DNA of 64,000 bases from a bacterium (lineage in GTDB: Bacteria; UBP6; UBA1177; JAKLFG01), in assembly GCA_022709425.1 (NCBI GenBank), contig JAKLIW010000001.1, positions 329,552 to 393,551 of the forward strand, read 5' to 3'. The notes below the pieces were generated by a model, which was not told the DNA's origin, did not search any database, and saw only the letters and a list, made by a program, of their open reading frames with translations. The position numbers and the translations under genes are program-made. Shown piece by piece: positions 35,359 to 44,039 of the stretch. Numbering within the stretch: the first letter of the stretch is position 1; the number at the start of each line of letters is the position of its first letter.

Positions 35359-36831
35359 TCACTTTTCGCTGAAGAGTTCGACCTGAAAAACCGATAATTC
35401 CGTAGACTTATCTTTGTAGCAGTTCTCCGGCAGGCCCGCCTTCTGGCTGCAGAGTTCACCGAGGAAGGTGTCGATGTCCCAGCCCGTTTCGGTGGCCACC
35501 TGCGGCAGGAAGACGCCGCCGCGCCCGCCGCTGCGCACGATGACGCCGTCGCGTTTGAGCACTATCTTTTTGTAACTGTCTATCTTCTGCGGCGGGGTGA
35601 GTATCGATATCTCGATGTCGATGTTCTTCATCTCCTCCTTTTTGACCGGCGAGAAGCGCGGGTCGTGGAAGGCGGCCGAATTGGCCATCTCGGCGACCGC
35701 TTTGTAGAGCGGGCCGCGCGCCTCCAACTGGCCGATGCAGCCGCGCAGTTCGCCGCGCACTTTGAGCGTCACGAAGACGGCGCGGTCGGCGGTCAGTATC
35801 CCGGCGTCGGGCTTGTCGGGCTTCAATTCCTCACCGTACTTGAGGTAATGGTCGATGCTCGTGCGGGCCAGTTTCAGCAGGTATTTCCGTTCGGCCGCAT
35901 CGGTCGCGCCGCCGGTCGGCTCCTCTTTTGCCGCGCCGCCTTTCTTTTTCTCGAAGATGATCGCGCCGTAGCCAACCACCCCGCCGGGACGCGATTCCTG
36001 CACGATGTCGCCGGAGTTCTCGCTCTTGACGAGCGTCCCGCCGGTGACGCCGTAATGTTCAAGCACCCGCGCCGCGATGTGGAACGCGAAGAAGCCGCAC
36101 GCCTCGCAGGCGCCGTTGAATATCTTCGAACGCAACGCATCCCACTTGCCGGTGCTCATGAGGTTGAGCGTCTCGCCGTCCATCTTTCGGGCGGTGTCGT
36201 AGTCGTGGAAGTGCGACAGGTCGGTGCTGACGATGATGAGTATCTTCTTCTTTGACGCATCGAGCCCTTTGACCAGTTCCTTCGCGAAGAGGTCGAGCAA
36301 TGCCATGTCATTGGTCGCGGTAAGCACCGGAACTATCGAGAACGACTGTAATTTCTCTTGCAGGAACGGCAGTTGCGCCTCGATGCTGTGTTCCGGTTTG
36401 TGTATCTCGGCCGACGGGACGAATCGTTTGTCTGCCTTACTGAGGCGGTTGACGATATCGCGGTCGACCGGCACCGCGCCGAGCGGCGTTTCGAAATAGT
36501 CGGCGGGAGACAGCGCCACCACGCCGTTCTGGAACGAGTGGCTGGTGCCGATGATGATGACGGTATCGAATTGCCGCGGGGTGAGCCCGGCGTAGGCGTG
36601 GGCCGCGACACGGCCCGAATAGGCGAACCCGGCGTGCGGCGAGACGATGACAAAGGGACTAAGCGACCGCGACGCGACATCACCCGGGACCGCGGCGAAA
36701 TGGCCCTTCACCTCGGCCGCGAGCGCTTTCGGATCGGCCTGATACCACTGTCCGGCGCGGGCCGGAGCGCGGGTCTCGGCCATGAGGAGCAGTGTTGCGA
36801 AGATAAGTGTGAAGGCAAGAGCGAACCGCAT
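35359..36831 (-). CDS. Memo-AMMECR1 fusion protein (AmmeMemoRadiSam system A+B), exported
   Basis: A 490-residue protein. Residues 1-26 look like a signal peptide (FALAFTLIFATLLLMAETRA). A Memo-like domain covers about 27-295 (VSPHAGFAYSGRVAAHAY, GTSHSF, PVDRDIV, EHSIEAQLPFLQ, STDLSHFHDY, CGFFAFHIAARV), keeping the metal-site His residues of the family. An AMMECR1 domain covers about 315-485 (GELRGCIGQLEARGPLY, NSAAFHDPRFSPV, IDIEISILTPP). The two often co-occur with a radical-SAM protein, found here at 42910-44022. The biochemical role of the system is not established. The gene follows pal by 34 bases and is likely in the same operon. Confidence 0.88.
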   Translation of the reverse strand: MRFALAFTLIFATLLLMAETRAPARAGQWYQADPKALAAEVKGHFAAVPGDVASRSLSPFVIVSPHAGFAYSGRVAAHAYAGLTPRQFDTVIIIGTSHSFQNGVVALSPADYFETPLGAVPVDRDIVNRLSKADKRFVPSAEIHKPEHSIEAQLPFLQEKLQSFSIVPVLTATNDMALLDLFAKELVKGLDASKKKILIIVSTDLSHFHDYDTARKMDGETLNLMSTGKWDALRSKIFNGACEACGFFAFHIAARVLEHYGVTGGTLVKSENSGDIVQESRPGGVVGYGAIIFEKKKGGAAKEEPTGGATDAAERKYLLKLARTSIDHYLKYGEELKPDKPDAGILTADRAVFVTLKVRGELRGCIGQLEARGPLYKAVAEMANSAAFHDPRFSPVKKEEMKNIDIEISILTPPQKIDSYKKIVLKRDGVIVRSGGRGGVFLPQVATETGWDIDTFLGELCSQKAGLPENCYKDKSTELSVFQVELFSEK

Positions 36832-36865
36832 GGGAACCCTCCCGCAGTGAAGTTACGCGACGACC

Positions 36866-37588
36866 TTAGTTGGTCTTGACGAACTCGGCGCGCCGGTTCT
36901 GGAACCACGCATCCTCGGTGCTGCCGGTCGCGAGGGGCCGTTCCTCGCCGTAGGAGATGATGCGGAGGCGCTTGAGGTCGATGCCGAGTTTCCCCAGCTC
37001 GTCGCGCACCTCCTGCGCCCGCCGCTCGCCCAGCGACATGTTGAAATCGATACTGCCCCGTTCATCGGCGTGTCCTTCGATGCGGATGGCCGCTTCGGGG
37101 AAATTCACGAGCCACTCGGCCATGATCTTGAGGAGGGGGAGATCATCGGCGCGAACGGCATATTCGTTGTACTCGAAGTGGATGACCGGGAACTTCATGT
37201 TCGGGTCCTTGGCCGAAAGCGTCTCCTCCTCGAAACCGTCGTTCGGGGCGGCGGCCGTCTTCTGCGCCCCGGCCTCCTTTTTGGCCTTCGGGTCGCACAG
37301 GTCGGGATGGCTCCTCACGAAAGCGCCGATCTCGTCGGCCTTCTTCTTGGCCGCCATGAAGAGCTCTTCGGCCTTGTCGTAGTTCTTCTTGTTGACCTCT
37401 TCGCGGGCCTTATTGAGCAGTTCCTCGGCGGCGAGGAAATTCTCGCGGTCGCAGTCCTTGCCCGACATCGCGTCCTTGAATGCCTTCTCGGCGATCTGAC
37501 GCGCCTCTTCGGGCGACTTCATCCGGCAGGAGGAGAAGGCGAGCGTCACGGCGAGGAGGGCGATGATGATGGCGGTAAAGCGTTTCAT
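36866..37588 (-). CDS. pal: Peptidoglycan-associated lipoprotein Pal
   Basis: A 240-residue outer-membrane lipoprotein (TLAFSSCRM, Cys at about 21) with a charged helical insert (about 25-105, EEARQIAEKAFKDA... KKADEIGAFV). A C-terminal OmpA-like domain (about 130-238) carries IRIEGHADERGSIDFNMSLGERRAQEV and RRAEFVKTN, the peptidoglycan-binding Asp/Arg region. The ATG at 37588 follows GGGAGGT; the longer frame overlaps tolB. It is the last of tolQRAB-pal. The helical insert is longer than in Escherichia coli Pal. Confidence 0.95.
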   Translation of the reverse strand: MKRFTAIIIALLAVTLAFSSCRMKSPEEARQIAEKAFKDAMSGKDCDRENFLAAEELLNKAREEVNKKNYDKAEELFMAAKKKADEIGAFVRSHPDLCDPKAKKEAGAQKTAAAPNDGFEEETLSAKDPNMKFPVIHFEYNEYAVRADDLPLLKIMAEWLVNFPEAAIRIEGHADERGSIDFNMSLGERRAQEVRDELGKLGIDLKRLRIISYGEERPLATGSTEDAWFQNRRAEFVKTN

Positions 37589-37599
37589 GACCACCTCCC

Positions 37600-38913
37600 T
37601 TACTGTGTGACCGGGACTTCGGGCGACCACGACGGCGTGATAGCCTCTCCCGGACCGGTGTAGATCTGAACCTGCTTATCGCCTTTGACATTCGACAGCC
37701 AGATGCCGTTTTTTCCCGTCCGGTCGGACGAGAAGACGATCAGCCGTCCCTCGGGCGAGAACGAGGGATTCTCGTTCTTTCCCTGTTTCTGCGTGAGCCG
37801 CGAGATGACCCGCGACGCGACATCGAACAGGAAGATATCGAACATGTAGAATTCGTCGCGCCCGGTGAAGGCGATGTACTTCCCGTCGGGGCTGTAGTCG
37901 GGGTCCTGATTGTATTTCCCCTGATCGGTCAGCCGTTCGACGCGGGCCGGATCGTTGAGGAACAGACGGTAGATATGCGGGTTGCCCGAACGGTTGGAGA
38001 CGAAGGCGATCTCCTTGCCGTCGGCGCTGAAACTGGGGGCGGTGTCGATGGCGAGGTTGCTGGTGAGCCGCGTGAGCGCCTTGGATTCAAGGTTCATGAG
38101 GTAGAGTTCGGCGTTGCCGTCCTTCGACAGGCGCAGGGCGATGCTCTTGCCGTCGGGGGCGGGAGAGGCCGAGGTGTTGAGCCCCGGATGGTCCGATATG
38201 AGCGCCGACTTCTGCGTCTTGAGGTCGAACGCATAGAGGTACGGTTCGCCGCTGGTGTAGGCGGTGTAGTAGATCTTCGCGCCGTCGGAAGACCAGCTCG
38301 GGAGCGTCAGTATCTTGTCGCTGGTGAGCACCGCCGCCGCGTCGGCGCCGTCGAAATCGGCGACCATCAGTTTGTAGGTGCGGCCGCTCTTCTCAACGAA
38401 AGCGATGCGGCTGGAGAGGAACTTCAGCCGTTCCCCGGCGAGTATCTGCACCAGATCCCGCGCGAAACTGTGGACCGCCTTGCGGATCGCCTTGGGGTTC
38501 GCCTTGTACTTCTTGTGAAGCAGTTTCTTGCCGCCCGCCACATCGAAGGCCTGCACCTCGAGTTCGACCGGATCGACCCCGGTCAGCGTCGCCTTGACGA
38601 GCCCCTTGGCGCCCACCGTGAGCCAGTTCTTGAAGTTCACCTTGTCTGCGGCCACTTCGGGCCCTTCGACGAACGACCGCTCGTCGAGCACCGCAAAATA
38701 ACCGGTGAGCGTAAGGTCGCGGCGCAGCGTCTCGGTAAGGTTCTTGGCCAGTTCACCTTTCGGGTCGCCGCCCTGCGTGAAGGCGGGCACCGCGATGGCG
38801 TACTCGACCAGCGCGCCGTCGCGGACCTCGCCCTTGAGTTGGGCGTGGACCGCGCCGCCCCAGAGGGCTACCGCGCATAGGATCATCAGAGAGCGCCGGA
38901 TGTGAATCCCCAT
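37600..38913 (-). CDS. tolB: Tol-Pal system protein TolB
   Basis: A 437-residue periplasmic protein. It has a signal peptide (MILCAVALWGGAVHA), an N-terminal alpha/beta domain (about 25-160) and a WD40-like propeller. Propeller signatures recur as SADGKEIAFVSNRSGNPHIYRL, SPDGKYIAFTGRDEFYM and SPEGRLIVFSSDRTG. It binds Pal and TolA in envelope constriction at division. GGAGGG precedes the start, which overlaps the upstream gene by 28 bases. Confidence 0.95.
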   Translation of the reverse strand: MGIHIRRSLMILCAVALWGGAVHAQLKGEVRDGALVEYAIAVPAFTQGGDPKGELAKNLTETLRRDLTLTGYFAVLDERSFVEGPEVAADKVNFKNWLTVGAKGLVKATLTGVDPVELEVQAFDVAGGKKLLHKKYKANPKAIRKAVHSFARDLVQILAGERLKFLSSRIAFVEKSGRTYKLMVADFDGADAAAVLTSDKILTLPSWSSDGAKIYYTAYTSGEPYLYAFDLKTQKSALISDHPGLNTSASPAPDGKSIALRLSKDGNAELYLMNLESKALTRLTSNLAIDTAPSFSADGKEIAFVSNRSGNPHIYRLFLNDPARVERLTDQGKYNQDPDYSPDGKYIAFTGRDEFYMFDIFLFDVASRVISRLTQKQGKNENPSFSPEGRLIVFSSDRTGKNGIWLSNVKGDKQVQIYTGPGEAITPSWSPEVPVTQ

Positions 38914-39650
38914 TGGAGTCCCTCCGTCAGTACATATTTCTTCAGTTTTTTATCCTCCGGCAGCGGCAGGCGGGCGGTCACTTTCACCGCCTCGAGCACC
39001 GAACTGTCGTAATTCCTGTTGTCGGACGGGGTGACGACCTGTATGTCGTAGATCTCCCCGGCGGGGGTGATGCGGAAATAGATCTCGGCCTTGAGCACCG
39101 CGAGCATGTCGTTGGTGATGATGGAGGGTATCTTCCAGTTCTTCCTGATGAGCGCCGATATCTGCCGGATGTAGAGATCGCCTTTCATCGCAAGCGCCGG
39201 ATCGGTCACATCGCCGTCCTTGTCGCCATCCTGCGTCCCCTCTTTGGTCTCTTCGGCGCGGGCGTCCTTTTTGATGTCCTCGAGCGCCGAGCCGAGCAGA
39301 GAATCGAGATCGGTCGCTTTTTTCGGTTCCTCCTTTTTCTTCTCCGGCTCCTTTTTCTTGTCGGCCTCTTTGACCACCGCGTTCCCCGCGCCGGTCTTCG
39401 CGGCGACCGCCTCCTTCTTGACGATGCGCGGCAGGAGTTTCTTTTCGCGCGGCTTCTCGCCGAATTTCACCAGCCGCGCCTCGACCGCTTCGAACTGTAT
39501 CTTGGGGGCGAGATTGAAGAAGGAGCCGACCCCGACGACCGACACGGCGATGAAGACATGCAGCGCGACAGAGGCGGTGATGAACCGCTTGAGCGCCCGT
39601 TTCTCCGACTCGAAGACATGCGCCGCAAAGATGTACGACGAGCGCATCAT
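38886..39650 (-). CDS. TolA/TonB-family energy-transducing protein
   Basis: A 254-residue protein with one membrane anchor (about 23-43), a Lys/Glu/Pro linker (KKKEPEKKKEEPKK near 95-110) and a C-terminal TonB/TolA-type domain (about 160-250: YIRQISALIRKNWKIP, AEIYFRITPAGEIYDIQVV, LEAVKVTARLPLP). Its place between tolR and tolB makes it the TolA of this system, although the C-terminal domain looks like TonB_C. It overlaps tolR by 4 bases. Confidence 0.88.
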   Translation of the reverse strand: MMRSSYIFAAHVFESEKRALKRFITASVALHVFIAVSVVGVGSFFNLAPKIQFEAVEARLVKFGEKPREKKLLPRIVKKEAVAAKTGAGNAVVKEADKKKEPEKKKEEPKKATDLDSLLGSALEDIKKDARAEETKEGTQDGDKDGDVTDPALAMKGDLYIRQISALIRKNWKIPSIITNDMLAVLKAEIYFRITPAGEIYDIQVVTPSDNRNYDSSVLEAVKVTARLPLPEDKKLKKYVLTEGLQWGFTSGAL

Positions 39651-40066
39651 CCCTCCTCGAGCGGGTCGGTGACGAGGTATATCTTCGAGATACCCGCCTT
39701 CTTGACGATGGCCATCACGCGGACAACGAAACCGTAGGGAAGGCGCTGGGAAGCGTAGAGGAACAGTTCGCGGTCCTCTTGCAGTTTCGCGTTGGTCCGG
39801 AGCTTCTCCTCCAGCTGTTTTATCGGTATCTCGGCCTTCTCGATGAAGATCTTCTCATTCTTGAAGACGCGCAGGATGAATTTGTCCTTCGGGTTCTCTA
39901 TCGGGATCGTCTCGGTCTGCGGCAGGTCGAGATCGACCCCTTGTTCGATCATCGGCGCCGCCACCATGAAGATGATGAGGAGCACCAACATGATGTCGAC
40001 CATCGGGGTGATGTTAATCTCGGCGATGGCTCTGCGCCGTTTGCCGCCGATCGAGCCCATACTCAT
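39647..40066 (-). CDS. tolR: TolR/ExbD-family protein
   Basis: A 139-residue protein with one membrane helix near residues 18-38. The proton-path Asp is in AEINITPMVDIMLVLLIIFMV. The periplasmic domain ends RVMAIVKKAGISKIYLVTD. The start at 40066 overlaps the tolQ stop by one base (TGATG). The longer upstream frame is a shadow of tolQ. Confidence 0.95.
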   Translation of the reverse strand: MSMGSIGGKRRRAIAEINITPMVDIMLVLLIIFMVAAPMIEQGVDLDLPQTETIPIENPKDKFILRVFKNEKIFIEKAEIPIKQLEEKLRTNAKLQEDRELFLYASQRLPYGFVVRVMAIVKKAGISKIYLVTDPLEEG

Positions 40067-40794
40067 CAGACCAGACTCCGTTTTATCGAGTTGAGAAAAT
40101 CGCTGGTGATGTTGGTCGCCTCCCCCTCGATCTTCTGGATGTTGCTGATGAAGTAGTTGTAGAAGATCGCCGCCGGTATCGCCGCGGCGAGTCCGAAGGC
40201 GGTGGCGATCAGCGCCTCCGATATGGCCGGGGCGATGGTGCCGAGCGTCGCATTGCCGGTGATGCCGATGACATGGAACGCGTCCATGATGCCCCACACC
40301 GTGCCGAAGAGTCCTATGAACGGGGCCGACGAGGCGGTGGTGGCCAGCAGGGTCAGCGAGTTCTCCAGCAGTTGGTTGCGGGTCATCGATTCGCGCTTCA
40401 TCGCCCGCTCAATGTTGGCGACCAGTTCGTCGACCTTGGAGCCGATGACATGTATCCCTTTGGATTCCCACGATTTCTTGGTCTCGAAGAATTCGGTGTA
40501 GCCAGAGCGGAAGACCGTCGCGATGGGCGAATCCTGCAGTTTTTCGCTCTTGCGGTAGACCTCCTGAAAGTCCATGTTCTTCCAGAACAGTTCGATGAAC
40601 TGCTCGGTCGCGATGACCGCCTTGCGATGCTGAATGAACTTGAAGATGATGACGCCCCAGCAGAGGACCGACAGAAGGACGAGTCCGCCCAGAACGATGT
40701 TCACCACCAGCGAAGAATTCTTCACCACCGCGATGATCGAGATGGCGGTCGCGGCCTGACCGACCGCGTCGATAAGGAAAGGAACCGAGTTCAT
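40066..40794 (-). CDS. tolQ: TolQ/ExbB-family proton channel
   Basis: A 242-residue three-helix inner-membrane protein. It has the first helix near 25-48, then the conserved pair LLATTASSAPFIGLFGTVWGIMDAF and ISEALIATAFGLAAAIPAAIFYN. With TolR it uses the proton gradient to drive TolA. The ATG at 40794 is seven bases after GGGAG; an upstream start at 40827 would lie inside the promoter. Confidence 0.95.
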   Translation of the reverse strand: MNSVPFLIDAVGQAATAISIIAVVKNSSLVVNIVLGGLVLLSVLCWGVIIFKFIQHRKAVIATEQFIELFWKNMDFQEVYRKSEKLQDSPIATVFRSGYTEFFETKKSWESKGIHVIGSKVDELVANIERAMKRESMTRNQLLENSLTLLATTASSAPFIGLFGTVWGIMDAFHVIGITGNATLGTIAPAISEALIATAFGLAAAIPAAIFYNYFISNIQKIEGEATNITSDFLNSIKRSLV

Positions 40795-40816
40795 GCGTAC
40801 GCTCCCATGAAACCAC

Positions 40817-40833
40817 TTACTGCGCAACAGTAA
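40817..40833. repeat. Inverted repeat before tolQ
   Basis: TTACTG and CAGTAA separated by five bases, overlapping the -10 box of the predicted tol promoter. It could be an operator or a leader hairpin. Confidence 0.35.
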
Positions 40834-40855
40834 TATAAAAGGGAGAATGAGTCAA
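40827..40855 (-). promoter_or_regulatory. Possible promoter of the tol-pal operon
   Basis: On the minus strand, TTGACT (40850-40855), 17 bases and TACTGT (40827-40832). It lies in the 80-base gap between the upstream membrane protein and tolQ. Confidence 0.45.
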
Positions 40856-40874
40856 CCTTATTCCCGATGCATGC

Positions 40875-42908
40875 CTAAAAATCGTTATTCCGGGAACGAT
40901 CCTTATTGAGGGCGAACATGCCGATGAGCGCGAGCCCTCCCGCCACCGCGAGGGAGAGACGCAGATCAAAGAGCGGCAACATCGCCGCCCCGAAGAAAAG
41001 CCCACACAGCGCCGCGCCCGCAAGATCGGCAACATAGAACGCCGCGCCGGGAGACCGTTCTGTATCCGAACTCCGAGCAAGGTTTCCCATCGTTATGCCG
41101 AGCAATATCCCGGCGATCGCGTTCAGCGAAATATAGCCGGCCGCGCCGAGGTCGGCGGCGGCGGAAAGGAGTATCCCGGCCGAAAGAAGGGCAAGCGCGC
41201 CCAGCGATAGAAGCGAAGAGATAGTTTTTACCCGCGAAAGTAACGAACCTCCGGTGATCCCCGCCATGAAACTGATGGTAAAAAAAGCCAGAAAATGATA
41301 TATCTGCCCGCTATAGACCTGCAAGAGCGACATCAACGCAATCTGGAAAAGGAAGGCACTGCCGCTCGCGGAGAATATCGCGATGCTTTGTGCCGGAGAA
41401 AGCTGTCGCCTAGTCGGGAAAGCGATGCTGATCGCACAGAAAAGAACCAGCACGCCGCTTATCAGTATGAAAAGGATCGGATGATCAGGCAGAGTGACGA
41501 ATAGGGAAGGTAACGGCTCGTCAAGGCGGCGCGCCGTATGGCGGAGCGTCTCGAGATAGGCGACAGGCCGCAGCAGGCGGTTCGTCTCCGCCGACGCCTT
41601 CTCGACCGCCGCCATGGTCAACTGACGGTGCATCGGCTCAAAAATATCGCGCACCGACGCCTCGGTGAACCATCCGCCGTTCAACTGGTTCCGCTCCATC
41701 CGTTCAGCGATGACCGCGACATCGGTGGTCGGCAGATTATTGTCGGCGGCGACCCAGAGATGGCGGGCGGCCGGTATGAGCGCGACCGTACGGAAGACCT
41801 GCTCCAGCGCCTGTTGTACGGAACGGTTGAGCGCCGCCAGTTCAGGCGGTAACATGCCCCGTCCGCCCGATAATCCGACCACAAGAACGGCAGAGGGTCC
41901 AGTATGTTCACGGATAAATTGAAAGAACTCTCGCGAAAAGAATCGTGAAAGTGTTATCGAAGTTGGGTCCGGCAGGTCGAGGATAATCAGGTCCTGCGGC
42001 GGTAATGCGGCGATGATGGCCGTCGGTTCGCCGATCCGCAGGGTTGCGTTCGATCTAAAATCCTTCGCCGGTTCGCTTTCCATCAACAGCGGTTCCTGCT
42101 CGATGATGGTGACTGTCGTTCGCGGCATCCGACGCGCCATCTCTGCCGCCGTACCCGAGAGAAGTCCGCCGATGACGACGACCCTGCGCGGGGCGGGATG
42201 TTGCGTCAATGCAAGGCCCGAGAACTCCTCCACCGGCCGGCTGTTCCCCGCGACCCCGGCCGCCTGTCCGTTCCAGAAATAGGTTTTTTGGTCGCCGCGG
42301 CGAGTGATGTCAAGCCGTCCGTAGTGGCCGTCGCGGGAAAGAACCAATTCTTCCGAAGGATATCGGGTCGCATAGCGATCAAAAAAAAGAGCGTAGCGTA
42401 CCGGAGAGAAGAATTCTAGAAAGAGATAGAAAAGCAAAGCTCCCGCCGCCATGCCGCTCGATTCGATGAGATATATCAATCCGGCGGGGTTTTTCTCTTT
42501 TCGGGCCGCCGCGACGCAGGCGGGAAAGGCCAGTCCGCCGAGGAGACACCCGGGGAGCAGAATGAGCGCCGCGACGGCGATCATCGCCGGTATCGACAGC
42601 GCCGCCCCGGCCACGGCGGCGAACCGCCCGGCAAGTGGGTGGACAAAAAACAACTGGGCGATACCGACCGCCGCCAGCAGGAGTATAAGCGCCATCGTCG
42701 CGATCGGTCGGCGCAAGAAGGGAAGATGCCCGAACAGGAGCCCGCCGGTTCCGGTGAAAAGCATCCAGAGCGAAAGGGCGACCGCTACGACCAATTCGAA
42801 TGCTCCGGTCGCGATCATGATTTCACGGATGAGGACGGTCTGCGTCAGCGCGGTGACCAGTCCAAGAAAAAAGGCCGGAAAATATGCGCGACGCAGAAGG
42901 ACGATCAC
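40875..42908 (-). CDS. Spermidine-synthase-like domain fused between membrane helices
   Basis: A 677-residue protein. About six membrane helices (1-170) precede a soluble domain of spermidine-synthase type (about 180-440), and seven or so helices follow (about 470-675). The soluble part has VVVIGGLLSGTAAEMARR where the SAM loop should be (the Gly pattern is weakened), TVTIIEQEP, and LIILDLPDPTSITLSRFFSREFF, the usual D.PDP block. Such membrane-fused aminopropyltransferase-like proteins are common in environmental bacteria and their substrate is unknown. A start at 42956 is possible, but its first 16 codons only mirror the radical-SAM gene's Cys motif. GTG 42908, one base after that gene's stop, is preferred. 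Confidence 0.75.
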   Translation of the reverse strand: MIVLLRRAYFPAFFLGLVTALTQTVLIREIMIATGAFELVVAVALSLWMLFTGTGGLLFGHLPFLRRPIATMALILLLAAVGIAQLFFVHPLAGRFAAVAGAALSIPAMIAVAALILLPGCLLGGLAFPACVAAARKEKNPAGLIYLIESSGMAAGALLFYLFLEFFSPVRYALFFDRYATRYPSEELVLSRDGHYGRLDITRRGDQKTYFWNGQAAGVAGNSRPVEEFSGLALTQHPAPRRVVVIGGLLSGTAAEMARRMPRTTVTIIEQEPLLMESEPAKDFRSNATLRIGEPTAIIAALPPQDLIILDLPDPTSITLSRFFSREFFQFIREHTGPSAVLVVGLSGGRGMLPPELAALNRSVQQALEQVFRTVALIPAARHLWVAADNNLPTTDVAVIAERMERNQLNGGWFTEASVRDIFEPMHRQLTMAAVEKASAETNRLLRPVAYLETLRHTARRLDEPLPSLFVTLPDHPILFILISGVLVLFCAISIAFPTRRQLSPAQSIAIFSASGSAFLFQIALMSLLQVYSGQIYHFLAFFTISFMAGITGGSLLSRVKTISSLLSLGALALLSAGILLSAAADLGAAGYISLNAIAGILLGITMGNLARSSDTERSPGAAFYVADLAGAALCGLFFGAAMLPLFDLRLSLAVAGGLALIGMFALNKDRSRNNDF

Positions 42909-42909
42909 G

Positions 42910-44022
42910 TTACCATTTGCCGGGGATCTTCTCCCCGCAGAAAGGACACTTGCCATTCTTTAACAGGTTCTCATCGACCGAAAAACCGTTCCGCTCGATG
43001 AGCCGTTTTTTGCACTTCGGGCAGAAGGTGTTTTCGCCGTCGTCGGTGGCGATGTTGCCGATATAAACGAAGAGGAGCCCCTCCTTCTGTGCCACGGCGC
43101 GCGCCTCGGCAAGCGTCGTGGCTGGGGTGGACGAACGGGCCGTGAGTTTGTATGTAGGAAAGAATCGGGAGAAATGGAGCGGCGTATGGGCGCCGAGATT
43201 CTCCTTTATCCAGCGCGCCAGTTTCTTGATGTCGTCCATCTTATCGTTCGCGCCGGGAATGATGAGATTGGTCACTTCGACGAGCACGCCTGTATTTTTG
43301 AGCGCCCGCAAGGTGTCGAGGACCGGCTGGAGCCGGGCATTGGTGTAGTCGCGGTAGAACTCCTCGGTGAAACCCTTGAGGTCGATGTTGGCGGCGTCGA
43401 GATACCCGCTCAGTTCGAGAAGCGGTTTTTCGTTGATGTAGCCGCAGGAGACCAGTATCGTCTTAAGGCCCTTTTCGTGGGCCAGTTTGGCAATGTCACG
43501 CATATATTCGAAAAAGACCGCCGGTTCGGTGTAGGTGAACGATATACTGTCGGCCCCGTGTTTCTTTGCCAGCGCCACCACCTGTGCCGGGGTCATGTCG
43601 TACGGGGTCACGCTGTCGGGGGTCGCCTGCGATATCTCCCAGTTCTGGCAGAAGTTGCAGTTCATATTACAGCCGACCGTGGCGATCGAAAGGGTCTTGG
43701 TGCCGGGGTGAAAGTGGAAGAGCGGTTTCTTCTCGACCGGGTCGTTGTTGAGCGCCACCGGTTGACCGTAGATGAGCGAGTAGAGTTTTCCCTTGATATT
43801 GCGCCGCACCTTGCAGATGCCGGTCTGCCCGTCGGAGAGCGTACAGAAATGGGGGCAGAGTTCACAGCGTACCTTGTTGCCGGGAAGTTGGACCGCATAC
43901 TCGGCTTTGCGCAGGAGCGACACCTCATCGGGCGAACGGCCCGCAAGATAGAAGAAGGCCGGGGTCATGAGTACGATGATCGCGATGGCGATCATGTTCG
44001 CTGTTCGGCTCATGGGGCGCAT
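42910..44022 (-). CDS. AmmeMemoRadiSam system radical SAM protein, membrane-anchored
   Basis: A 370-residue protein with an N-terminal hydrophobic segment (about 9-27, MIAIAIIVLMTPAFFYLAG). A Cys cluster follows (CELCPHFCTL...GICKVR, 53-75), then the radical SAM site CNMNCNFCQ near 118 with QNWEISQ. FTYTEPAVFFEY, NIDLKGFTEEFYR and EVTNLIIPG are typical of this family, which resembles pyruvate-formate-lyase activases. The C-terminus has a four-Cys ribbon (CPKC...CPFCG). Substrate unknown. The Memo and AMMECR1 partners lie at 35359-36831, with tol-pal between. Confidence 0.9.
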   Translation of the reverse strand: MRPMSRTANMIAIAIIVLMTPAFFYLAGRSPDEVSLLRKAEYAVQLPGNKVRCELCPHFCTLSDGQTGICKVRRNIKGKLYSLIYGQPVALNNDPVEKKPLFHFHPGTKTLSIATVGCNMNCNFCQNWEISQATPDSVTPYDMTPAQVVALAKKHGADSISFTYTEPAVFFEYMRDIAKLAHEKGLKTILVSCGYINEKPLLELSGYLDAANIDLKGFTEEFYRDYTNARLQPVLDTLRALKNTGVLVEVTNLIIPGANDKMDDIKKLARWIKENLGAHTPLHFSRFFPTYKLTARSSTPATTLAEARAVAQKEGLLFVYIGNIATDDGENTFCPKCKKRLIERNGFSVDENLLKNGKCPFCGEKIPGKW

Positions 44023-44039
44023 AGGTCCCCCCGATCATT

